Of a DNA stretch of 64,000 bases, positions 18,573 through 26,526 are shown in pieces. The stretch is from assembly GCA_028277605.1 (NCBI GenBank), contig JANQFZ010000084.1, positions 1 to 64,000 of the forward strand, written 5' to 3'. The translations under genes were made by a program, and so were the position numbers. Below the pieces are notes generated by a model. The model did no database searches and was not told the origin of the DNA. It saw nothing but the letters and a program-made list of their open reading frames with translations. Position 1 is the first letter of the stretch; the number at the start of each line of letters is the position of its first letter. The stretch is from Vallitaleaceae bacterium. Lineage in GTDB: Bacteria; Bacillota; Clostridia; Lachnospirales; Vallitaleaceae.

Positions 18573-20159
18573 TTACAACTTAAAAGTATCCTCAAATCTA
18601 AAATTTATGATTATTTTTTTCTTATTCACAATAATAATTCTTTCTATCAGTAATACAATCAGTGCCCTCGTTATTTCTGTTATATTTTTATTTTCAATAA
18701 ATTCTTTAATCCTTTTACTTTTCCCTTTACTTTTAATAATATCGTCTGCTTGGTTTTGTAGATCCCTGAGTTGTTTTTGAATTTGAGAACTCCTCACTTC
18801 AAAAGCATCCTTCATATCATAATAATCTGTTTTAGTGATAATACCGTCTTTAACATCTTCATATAAACCTGCTATTAACTTCTTGTACTTCTCAAGCTCA
18901 TTTTCTTGAAAAACTATTCTTCTGTATACTTTTATGTATTGACTGTCATTCATCGGCATATTTTCATAAAAAATAAGCATTTCCTCAGCTTTGACTATCA
19001 GATTAATTAATGTATTTAAAACAGCAAGAACTGTTTTATTTAGTGATAGCTCGCTGATTCTATGGGAGGTACATTGATACTTATCTGCTTTATATGTGGA
19101 ACATATATAGTAAACATAGTCTTTAGTACTGCTTTTTACAGTTTTTCTTACCATTGTGTTCATGCAGTTACCACAGTACAATAACCCTGAAAAGGGATAT
19201 ACCATATCTCGCCTTTCGCTTCTCCTTGTATCAAGCTTAGCAATTGCTTCGACAAGACTAAAGCTATCTTTTGAAATGATAGCTGGATGCGTACCCTCAA
19301 CACGTATCCACTCTTCTTCTGGTTTAGTTATTCTTTTTTTTAGCTTGTAATTGATTCGTCCACTTCTTCCCTGTACCATAACACCTGTATACATTTCATT
19401 TTTTAGTATTCTCTCGATCGTACTGGCTGACCATTGGGCAGTTTTATGAACTTTGAAGGGATTTTTATAGGAGTAACCTAAGGCTTGTTTATATTCATAT
19501 GGAGATAAAATGCCTTGCTGATTAAGAACATCTGCTATTTTTCCTGTACTATAGCCTTTTATCCGCATTTTAAATATGTCTCTAACCACATCAACGGCAT
19601 AATCATCTATGATAAGCTTCTTATGATTATCTTTGGATTTAGCATAACCATAAAGCGGAAAGGAGCCTGTGTGTTCTCCTTTTTTTTGTCTTACTAAAAG
19701 ACTGCTTCTAACTTTTGTAGAAATATCTCTACTGTAGGAATCGTTGATAAGGTTTTTAAAGGGTATTAATAAACTATCTGTGATGGATTGGTTTTTTAGA
19801 CTATCATAACTGTCATTAATTGCGATAAATCTTACGGATAACAACGGAAAGAGCTTTTCAATGTATCTTCCAGTTTCTATATAGTCACGACCAAATCTTG
19901 ATAAATCCTTTACAATAATACAATTCACTTTACCATTCTTGACAAGATCGATCATCTCCTGAAAAGCAGGACGTTCATAATTGATACCGCTGTATCCATC
20001 ATCTACTTTTTCTGCTATCAGTTGGATATCAGGATTTTTTTTTAGAAAGGCATAGATTAATTCCCTTTGATTCGATACACTATTACTCTCTTTTTTGCAT
20101 CCATCATCCTTGGAGAGTCGAATATAAATAACGCCATTGTACTTTCTATCTGTTTCCAT
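18573..20159 (-). CDS. Large serine recombinase C (full length)
   Basis: A 528-residue recombinase with all domains: catalytic (YIRLS, Ser16; DDGYSGINYERP; VKDLSRFGRDYIETG), recombinase domain (about 165-300), zinc ribbon with CGNC followed by two more cysteines (YYICS, QCTSH; about 330-375), then a coiled coil (about 400-480) and an IIINFRFEDTF tail. This is the standard architecture of large serine integrases such as SpoIVCA, the skin recombinase. It is the only one of the three with an intact zinc ribbon. AGGGG precedes the start, and the DUF6870-like gene ends 10 bases upstream. Confidence 0.92.
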   Translation of the reverse strand: METDRKYNGVIYIRLSKDDGCKKESNSVSNQRELIYAFLKKNPDIQLIAEKVDDGYSGINYERPAFQEMIDLVKNGKVNCIIVKDLSRFGRDYIETGRYIEKLFPLLSVRFIAINDSYDSLKNQSITDSLLIPFKNLINDSYSRDISTKVRSSLLVRQKKGEHTGSFPLYGYAKSKDNHKKLIIDDYAVDVVRDIFKMRIKGYSTGKIADVLNQQGILSPYEYKQALGYSYKNPFKVHKTAQWSASTIERILKNEMYTGVMVQGRSGRINYKLKKRITKPEEEWIRVEGTHPAIISKDSFSLVEAIAKLDTRRSERRDMVYPFSGLLYCGNCMNTMVRKTVKSSTKDYVYYICSTYKADKYQCTSHRISELSLNKTVLAVLNTLINLIVKAEEMLIFYENMPMNDSQYIKVYRRIVFQENELEKYKKLIAGLYEDVKDGIITKTDYYDMKDAFEVRSSQIQKQLRDLQNQADDIIKSKGKSKRIKEFIENKNITEITRALIVLLIERIIIVNKKKIIINFRFEDTFKL

Positions 20160-20169
20160 TACAAAACCC

Positions 20170-20412
20170 CTATTCCATTATCCTAAAATACTCCATTAGT
20201 CTATCTGTAAGAGTCGTGTTACAATCGCTAAAAACGGATTCAACCATGATTCCATCACATTTGAATTGATATGGGTTTTTGATCTCCTCTATAAATCTCC
20301 TTAATCTTTCCTCCGGGTCTAAATCTGTATTGATTTTGATATCTTTAATATCTACTAATTCATCTATCGATGTATCTGTTAATGTTTCATTTTGGCTTAT
20401 CTTAGAACTCAT
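20170..20412 (-). CDS. DUF6870-like small protein
   Basis: An 80-residue acidic protein. The core DIKDIKINTDLDPEERLRRF followed by IEEIKNPYQFKCDGIMVESVF resembles the DUF6870 family, which I recall from clostridial mobile elements beside serine recombinases; that assignment is from memory. There is no membrane segment and no clear DNA-binding motif. It is the first gene of the recombinase operon, with ATAGGAG upstream of its ATG and 10 bases to recombinase C. Its position makes it a candidate directionality factor or regulator for the recombinases, which is inference. Confidence 0.72.
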   Translation of the reverse strand: MSSKISQNETLTDTSIDELVDIKDIKINTDLDPEERLRRFIEEIKNPYQFKCDGIMVESVFSDCNTTLTDRLMEYFRIME

Positions 20413-20484
20413 ATTGACATCTCCTATATTGCATCATGAAAGCTCTTACCAAAAATATATGTCTGTCATCGATTGTCTCATGCA

Positions 20485-20515
20485 TAAAAAAATTCAGAAG
20501 ATTTCTCTTCTGAAT
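20485..20515 (-). terminator. Terminator after MutS-like gene
   Basis: The inverted repeat ATTCAGAAG (20492-20500) and CTTCTGAAT (20507-20515) is followed on the minus strand by seven T. It separates the MutS-like gene from the recombinase operon, so the latter needs its own promoter in about 20413-20484. I found no convincing consensus there. Confidence 0.8.
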
Positions 20516-20566
20516 CAAAGTTCAATAGTTATATTATTTAATAAGTATTAACTCTAAAAGCTTTTG

Positions 20567-22216
20567 TTAAAGCTCTAATACATACGCTTTTGCCTTATCT
20601 ACAATTGTTTTTGGAAAACCAATATGGCTCAATAATCTTATGGCATTTCTTGAGGTAGCAACCCCTTCTTTTACTTTATAATCAAAAACAATTTCGTTAT
20701 CTTGCATGATTTCAGTGAAGTGAAGGTTGTCATAATACTCTTTTAATAAACTAGTTAATTCTATATCATGTGAAGCTACCACTGCTAAGCAGTTCTCATC
20801 CTTAAGGTACCTTAAAATAGCAGCAGATGCAGCAATTCTTTCTTCGGTATTTGTTCCCCTTAGGATTTCATCAATAAAACATAGGGTTACTCTTTTACTA
20901 TTTAAAGTCATGAGGATTCTTTTCAGATATTTTATTTCTTTAATGTAGTAGCTTTCACCTGTTGTAATATTATCCCTTACTGCCATAGAGGTAATAACAT
21001 TGGCATGAGGAATATAAGCAGACTTAGCAAGACAAGTATTGATACTCTGTGCTAATATCATGTTGATGGCTATTGCTTTGATATAAGTTGATTTGCCAGA
21101 TGCATTTGAGCCAGATATAATACAGCTATTATCTAACAGGACGTCATTACAAACAGGTTCATCAATCAAAGGATGATACATATCCCTTATTTCAAGCGTA
21201 TGGTTTTTAGTGAACTTAGGAGTACAATAGGTAGGAACACTTTCTCTAAATGAAGCAATACTGATAGCTGCATCCATTTCTCCAATCAAAGTATACAACG
21301 AAATAAAGTCCTTTTTATTCTTTTCTAATATACTGATCACTTGATGAAAAACATGAAAATCCCAGAGCGTAGCACCAATCAAGTAGTCAATAATCATACC
21401 ACCAATATCACCCGTAAAAGAGCTCTCTTTTTTTCTTTGTATTAAAAAAATTCTATTGATTGCCTTTTTTAATATTTTGACTTTATTAAGAAACTCCTTT
21501 TTGTTATCAATAACGTTGTCTTGATCTTGAACGATAATGTCATGAGCAGCATTAACAACGTTTACAACAGTAGTTAACATTTCAATATGTAGTTCGCATT
21601 TATTTTTACCAAAAGTATAGAGAACCATGTTGGTGAGAAATAATACAAGGGTTAAAAGTACAAAAGGACCATTAAAAAGAATTGCAGGAAGAATAGAAGC
21701 TAATAGTGCAATACCCATCAAACGGTAACCCCATATATGCTTTAGCTTATAAGTGGATAAATCATGAATAAAAACCGGTAAGAAATAGCTGATTTTGCGC
21801 CTTCCCATTCCTGCAAGTTTATACTGTGTTTTTTGTCTTTTACTCTCATGCTTCTCTAAGAAAGTAACCATTCTATCTAATCTTTGCTTACTCTTTGTAT
21901 TCTTTTCTATAGCATGCAAGTGCGTATACAACACCTGTTCTCCTATAAAGGAATCACAATTATTGATTCTCTGAAACACTTTGTCCATATCCAAGTCATT
22001 CCAAGTGATGTCATCAATACAGTCATTTTCTTTATTAACTATATCTGTATAGCGGTATAGATGGTTAACGCTTTCATAGTCAAAGCCAAGCTTTGGTTTT
22101 TTTCCATATTTAGTTTTGATATGATATTGCAGAGTCTTTTTGTTACTTACTCTTGTATGAATACTGACACCCACGATGGTTAAGAGTATAGCTACAGCAA
22201 ATATTAATGCTTCCAT
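20567..22216 (-). CDS. Membrane-anchored MutS-like ATPase
   Basis: A 549-residue protein. An N-terminal membrane helix (residues 3-20) and a helix pair at about 165-205 are followed by a core domain and a MutS-type ABC ATPase at the C-terminus: Walker A GSNASGKST, ABC-like TTGESYYIKEIKYLKR, Walker B VTLCFIDEILRGTNTEER and the switch His in VASHDIEL. It lacks the mismatch-recognition domain of MutS1, so it is not a canonical repair protein. Similar proteins are common in Clostridia with unknown roles. It lies on the sigK element, as cargo, and ends in its own terminator. Confidence 0.85.
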   Translation of the reverse strand: MEALIFAVAILLTIVGVSIHTRVSNKKTLQYHIKTKYGKKPKLGFDYESVNHLYRYTDIVNKENDCIDDITWNDLDMDKVFQRINNCDSFIGEQVLYTHLHAIEKNTKSKQRLDRMVTFLEKHESKRQKTQYKLAGMGRRKISYFLPVFIHDLSTYKLKHIWGYRLMGIALLASILPAILFNGPFVLLTLVLFLTNMVLYTFGKNKCELHIEMLTTVVNVVNAAHDIIVQDQDNVIDNKKEFLNKVKILKKAINRIFLIQRKKESSFTGDIGGMIIDYLIGATLWDFHVFHQVISILEKNKKDFISLYTLIGEMDAAISIASFRESVPTYCTPKFTKNHTLEIRDMYHPLIDEPVCNDVLLDNSCIISGSNASGKSTYIKAIAINMILAQSINTCLAKSAYIPHANVITSMAVRDNITTGESYYIKEIKYLKRILMTLNSKRVTLCFIDEILRGTNTEERIAASAAILRYLKDENCLAVVASHDIELTSLLKEYYDNLHFTEIMQDNEIVFDYKVKEGVATSRNAIRLLSHIGFPKTIVDKAKAYVLEL

Positions 22217-22395
22217 TGATTGTCCCCTTTTTAGATATTAGGATTTCATCCTTTTATCAATTGTAACCTATTAGCAACTCAAAAACAATGTTAAGTAACT
22301 GTCAATTTACTATCATACTCGTATACTTGGTTTATGTACTTCACTAATTATGAAAGCTTACTTTGCATATTTTTGAGTTTTTGCTGAATGAAATA

Positions 22396-23421
22396 TTAAT
22401 ATAACCCTAATTGACGTATATCATTCAATATTGGCCAAGCACCTTCACTAGTATTAGATATAACCGTTATTATGACCTCTTTATCTTGATGAATGAGTGA
22501 TTTAAATGATACGCCTGGATCACAGCCAACCATAGAGACTATAGTTGATTTATCCGATTTCTTATATAGCCATAAACCATAACCATGATAAGATTTCTCA
22601 CCATCACTTGTACTAATAACAGGTTTTACATAAGCTTCAACTAATGCTTTTGGTAAAAGCTGATAATTAAAAAAAGCATCCCATAGACGATACACATCCT
22701 CTACTGTAGTGAATGCACCCCCATCACCACCAGCAATAATTGGTAAATTATAGACATTAGTTTGCCAACTATCTCCTTTATCTATATAGCCATTAGCTGT
22801 ATTTTCTGGTAATTGATTTAAGGGAAAGAAACCAGAATGTTTCATATCAGCTAAGTTAAAAATATGCTGCTTTACATATTCTGTATAAGCCATACCTGAT
22901 ACTTGTTCAATGACAATTGCTAATAATATATAACCACTATTACAGTATGAGAATTTTTCACCTGGGTTAAATTTCATCTTTTCTTGAGGAAAAATAGGCA
23001 AATACTGTATAGGGCGCTTCAACTCATACCAAGGAATTGCTAATGTGAAGTTATTAAAATCATCTACTTTTTCTTCATCATAATAGTCTGGTAGTCCTGA
23101 TGTATGGGTTAATAGGTGTTCTATGGTTATGTTCTTAGAGTAAAGCGGAAAATCATATTTTACAATATCAAACACCTTTGTTTCAAGCGTTAATTGTCCT
23201 GACTGTACTAACTTACCTATCGCTAATGCTGTAAAAAATTTAGTTCCTGATGCAATTCCAAATCTTGTTTCTAAGTTATTGGGTATTTTATTACTTCTAT
23301 CTGCATACCCATAGGCTTTACTAAAGATGATATCGCCTTTTATTCTAATGGATATAACACCTGAAAAGTTGTTTTTATTCACAGAATCTGTTATGACATC
23401 ATGTATCCTTGTATTATTCAT
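22396..23421 (-). CDS. Beta-lactamase-fold serine hydrolase
   Basis: A 341-residue class C beta-lactamase-like or D,D-peptidase-like protein. Motifs: SGTK (SxxK, Ser58), YCN (YxN, in KFSYCNSGYI), HTSGLPDYY, and a C-terminal HGYGLW region standing in for the KTG element. No signal peptide is visible, so it is probably cytoplasmic. The substrate could be an ester or peptide. The start at 23421 has AAGGAG at ideal distance; the longer frame would start inside a hairpin (23474-23510). It is element cargo. Confidence 0.85.
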   Translation of the reverse strand: MNNTRIHDVITDSVNKNNFSGVISIRIKGDIIFSKAYGYADRSNKIPNNLETRFGIASGTKFFTALAIGKLVQSGQLTLETKVFDIVKYDFPLYSKNITIEHLLTHTSGLPDYYDEEKVDDFNNFTLAIPWYELKRPIQYLPIFPQEKMKFNPGEKFSYCNSGYILLAIVIEQVSGMAYTEYVKQHIFNLADMKHSGFFPLNQLPENTANGYIDKGDSWQTNVYNLPIIAGGDGGAFTTVEDVYRLWDAFFNYQLLPKALVEAYVKPVISTSDGEKSYHGYGLWLYKKSDKSTIVSMVGCDPGVSFKSLIHQDKEVIITVISNTSEGAWPILNDIRQLGLY

Positions 23422-23473
23422 AGAATCTCTCCTTAAACTTTTATCACCTAGAATCTTCAACTTCAAACTAAAC

Positions 23474-23510
23474 AATATGGCATATTACTTCTAAAATAAT
23501 ATGCCATATT
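23474..23510 (-). terminator. Hairpin between aminopeptidase and serine hydrolase
   Basis: A perfect 14-bp stem (AATATGGCATATTA at 23474-23487 with its complement at 23497-23510), 9-base loop. It lies just after the aminopeptidase stop codon. The following minus-strand bases are only moderately T-rich, so it may be a weak terminator or a processing hairpin. Confidence 0.5.
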
Positions 23511-23527
23511 CATAAATCGATTTAGTT

Positions 23528-25309
23528 TTATTCAATTGGTTCTGTGGCTAATTTCAGCCATGTCTCAATCTCTCCATCAACATAAGGTGATAGAGTTTCA
23601 TAAACAACCTGATGATAATCATTTAGCCATTGTATTTCCTCTGTTGTTAATAGACTGGGAACAATCGCTCTTTTATCTATTGGACAGTAGGAAATGGTTT
23701 CAAAATTCATAAACGTTCCCATTTCGTTAGATGTTTTCTCTTTCACAAGCATAACATTTTCAATACGAATACCGTGTTTGTTTTCTTTATAAATCCCAGG
23801 TTCATTGGTTAATACCATGTTTGGCTGTAAAACCACATTGGATTCTTTTCTTATCCTGCTTGGTCCTTCATGAACGCCAAGTGTATAGCCTACGCTGTGA
23901 CCTGTTCCGCTTTTATAATCCATATTTGCCGCCCATATCGGCTGTCGTGCGATAACATCTATGTTTGCACCCGTACTTCCATATAGAAAGGTTAATTTAG
24001 ACAATGCTATATGAGCTTTTAAAACTAGAGTATAATCCGTTTTTTCTTCTTCTGTTAAAGGTCCAACTGCAATGGTTCTGGTTATGTCTGTTGTCCCATC
24101 CAGATATTGACCGCCTGAGTCTATCAAAAACAAGCCCTTATTCTCAATAAGGGAAGAACTCTCTTCATTTGTACTATAATGCATCATTGCTGCATTTCCT
24201 GCATAGGCAGGTATGGTTTCAAAGCTTGGCTCAATAAATAAGTCTTGCTCTTTTCTAAAATCTAAAAGCTTAGATGAAGCTTGATGTTCTGTCAGCTTTC
24301 CTGTGGGTGCATTTTTATCAAACCAGTATAAGAAATTTACCATGGCTACGCCATCTCTAACTTGACAGTTTTTTAAATTCTTTTCTTCAACATCACTGAA
24401 TCTCGCTTTTTTCATATAAGTTAAGTCATCTGCTTCAATCACTCTATTGGTATCATTGATGGAAACAGCCATTAGACCATTCACTATATTTGGATCAATG
24501 AACACCTTTTTATTATTTAATTTTTTGAGATCTTCGTAGTAATTGGTATATGCTTTAAGGGTAACACCTTCTTTATTAAAATACTGCTTCATCGTCTCTG
24601 GTACTTTTTCCTCATTAATATACAAATATGCTTCTTCATCAGTTATTAGAGCATAGGCATAAGCGACTGGCGTAAATGAAATATCATGGCAGCGGAAATT
24701 AAATAGCCATGCAATATCATTAAGTGAATTCATAAGGTATGTATCTGCCCTATAAACAGTCATTTCCTTTCTAATATCAGCTATCTTTTCACTAATATGA
24801 GCACCTGTGAATTGGTATTCATGTAAGAAAATTTTATCATTAGGTAACTGAGGACGGTTTTCCCAAATCTTATCTATTAAATCCTTATCTTCACTATAGT
24901 TAATTTGCTTATATTTAAGATTATCTTTTATTTTTTTTACCTGATTATAACTGAATAAGCTAGCATCAAAACCTAAAGTCATACCATCATCTAAATGACT
25001 ATCCAACCATTCATTTAATGAAGGAACGCCTGGTTCTAACAACCGATACAAATCGATGGATGTCCCTTCAAGCTCCCTTTCTGCTTGTATAAAATAACGA
25101 CCATCTGTAAAAAGACCTGCCTCTTCTAATGTTACCACGGCTGTACCTGCCGAACCTGTAAAACCCGTTAAGTAAGCTCTGCTTTTAAAGTGCTCAGCTA
25201 CATACTCACTTAAATGTGAATCAGAGCTTGGAACAATATAGATATCTATATGCTCGTCCTTCATATGCTGACGTAATGCTTCTAAAATGTTTAATATGGT
25301 ATTTTTCAT
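23528..25309 (-). CDS. Xaa-Pro aminopeptidase (M24B)
   Basis: Removes N-terminal residues preceding proline from peptides, in the cytoplasm. About 593 residues from the start at 25309 (AAGGAGG upstream). There are two creatinase-like N-terminal domains (about 1-300) and the metal-binding pita-bread domain: LIDSGGQYLDGTTDITRT (two Asp ligands), GTGHSVGYTLGVHEGP (His) and LTNEPGIY (Glu), then RIENVMLV. Length matches eukaryote-like M24B enzymes common in Clostridia. It reads as a housekeeping enzyme, which makes its place inside the sigK element notable. Confidence 0.92.
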   Translation of the reverse strand: MKNTILNILEALRQHMKDEHIDIYIVPSSDSHLSEYVAEHFKSRAYLTGFTGSAGTAVVTLEEAGLFTDGRYFIQAERELEGTSIDLYRLLEPGVPSLNEWLDSHLDDGMTLGFDASLFSYNQVKKIKDNLKYKQINYSEDKDLIDKIWENRPQLPNDKIFLHEYQFTGAHISEKIADIRKEMTVYRADTYLMNSLNDIAWLFNFRCHDISFTPVAYAYALITDEEAYLYINEEKVPETMKQYFNKEGVTLKAYTNYYEDLKKLNNKKVFIDPNIVNGLMAVSINDTNRVIEADDLTYMKKARFSDVEEKNLKNCQVRDGVAMVNFLYWFDKNAPTGKLTEHQASSKLLDFRKEQDLFIEPSFETIPAYAGNAAMMHYSTNEESSSLIENKGLFLIDSGGQYLDGTTDITRTIAVGPLTEEEKTDYTLVLKAHIALSKLTFLYGSTGANIDVIARQPIWAANMDYKSGTGHSVGYTLGVHEGPSRIRKESNVVLQPNMVLTNEPGIYKENKHGIRIENVMLVKEKTSNEMGTFMNFETISYCPIDKRAIVPSLLTTEEIQWLNDYHQVVYETLSPYVDGEIETWLKLATEPIE

Positions 25310-25420
25310 AAAGTACCAGTCCTCCTTCTGCATTTGTAAAATCATTATAACAGAAACATAAATCTAATCATAGCCTAACGCTTATTATTGTTAACTACGG
25401 CTTTTAATAATTGTTTTCAC

Positions 25421-25624
25421 TTAATTAATTCTTGAATCTATATATCTATCAATATCTCTATTAATATATCCTTCTCCAGCTGTATGAAGTATATCATAAC
25501 ACTCTCTAATATAATTGAATACATCATTCTTTTCAAAAACTTCTAATGCATCCTTACCATTCATATGATGATTAAGTTTGTAGATTTCTAAGCAGAAAAT
25601 AGTGAAATCAATAATTCTATCCAT
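25421..25624 (-). CDS. Small DUF3791-like protein
   Basis: A 67-residue protein. The pattern IDFTIFCLEIYKLNHHMNGK, ALEVFEKNDVFNYIRECYDI, then LHTAGEGYINRDI fits the DUF3791 family, small helical proteins encoded beside DUF3990 genes. GAGGTG precedes the ATG, and the gene starts 11 bases after its upstream neighbour ends. It is the third gene of the DUF3990 trio. It may be a partner or antitoxin of the DUF3990 protein; this is inferred from gene order alone. Confidence 0.7.
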   Translation of the reverse strand: MDRIIDFTIFCLEIYKLNHHMNGKDALEVFEKNDVFNYIRECYDILHTAGEGYINRDIDRYIDSRIN

Positions 25625-25635
25625 AATTAATCACC

Positions 25636-25872
25636 TCATATCTGGGGATAACTTATTTTACCACTCTTTACTTCTTGCGAGAACATTTCAAATAGCTTTT
25701 CTGTGCTATACTGCCAGAATTTTGTTTGCTCTTTTTCCAATAATTCATATAGATGAGACAAATATAATTTTGTTATAGCATCTTTATCTGATATATTTAA
25801 TTCTATAGCAATCTTCTTAACTAAGTCTCCTATGATTATAGGAAGGATTGCATTAAATCTATCTTTATCCAT
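25636..25872 (-). CDS. DUF3791-like protein, putative antitoxin
   Basis: A 78-residue helical protein. Features: an ILPIIIGDLVKKIAIELN helix, then DAITKLYLSHLYELLEKEQT and a WQYSTEKLFEMF segment, as in DUF3791/related partners of DUF3990 genes. The start at 25872 follows a strong GGGAGGGAA site lying within the end of the DUF3990 gene. The DUF3990 stop is at 25874, so the two are translationally coupled. Coupling and small size suggest an antitoxin; no activity can be read from sequence. Confidence 0.68.
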   Translation of the reverse strand: MDKDRFNAILPIIIGDLVKKIAIELNISDKDAITKLYLSHLYELLEKEQTKFWQYSTEKLFEMFSQEVKSGKISYPQI

Positions 25873-25873
25873 T

Positions 25874-26365
25874 CTATTTCCCTCCCAAAAACACATAACT
25901 ATTAAATAAGCAGAATTCTAATGCTAGATTTGTATGAAATAGTATTTGATCATATAACTTTACTACTTTTAATCTTTTTATTGCTTCTTCTTTATTAAGA
26001 ATACCTGTTTCAAAAAGCTTGACTGTACTATATACATTGTCATCTGCTACAGGACCAATTATTATATCATACTCACTACTTATATCTCTTCCCCTTCGAT
26101 TTGCAGTAATAAAGTCCAGCCATTCTCCATTAGCATGAAGATATTCAATAATATGAAGTTTTTCTTTTGCTTTTTCTATATCAAATTGGTAGATAGATAA
26201 ATATTTGTTCTTAGAATTATTCCTTAAGCTTACCTTTTTTGCCCATCGTATAGCTTGTTCTTTATTACTGGTTGTATAAAACCCTGTTCCAAAATCTAAT
26301 AATCGATTACTCTTTAATACCATAGGTTTATCAACAATTACATCGCTACCATGATAAATATTCAT
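25874..26365 (-). CDS. DUF3990 protein, putative ADP-ribosyltransferase toxin
   Basis: A 163-residue DUF3990 protein. The start MNIYHGSD, the central DFGTGFYTTSNKEQAIRWAKK and the later SEYDIIIGPVADD fit the ART-like fold (H-Y-acidic type), placing it near ADP-ribosyltransferase or RNA 2'-phosphotransferase-like enzymes. GGAGGGG precedes the start. Together with two small downstream genes it forms a toxin-antitoxin-like cassette at the right end of the sigK element, next to the attachment site. Toxicity is inferred from family and context. Confidence 0.75.
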   Translation of the reverse strand: MNIYHGSDVIVDKPMVLKSNRLLDFGTGFYTTSNKEQAIRWAKKVSLRNNSKNKYLSIYQFDIEKAKEKLHIIEYLHANGEWLDFITANRRGRDISSEYDIIIGPVADDNVYSTVKLFETGILNKEEAIKRLKVVKLYDQILFHTNLALEFCLFNSYVFLGGK

Positions 26366-26526
26366 CTAACCCCTCCAATTCAAAAATAATCTACTTAAAC
26401 AATCAAATTTGATATATTTCAATATCATCTGTAGTATATCATAACTGGTCTTAAATTAAAAACCATCATTTTTGTATAATCACTTAGAGGTCATTAACTA
26501 ATCTTTTATATAGTATAAAATAGAGC

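Noticed and set aside
16139-20412. The recombinase operon as a small independent insertion
   Set aside because: No repeats or split gene flank 16139-20412 directly. The evident boundaries are the sigK junctions at 15313 and 26580.
20413-20484. Sigma-E promoter for the recombinase operon
   Set aside because: An ATATATT/CATGATGC pair with 15-base spacing is visible at 20431-20460, but the -10 match is only 3 of 8, too weak to report.
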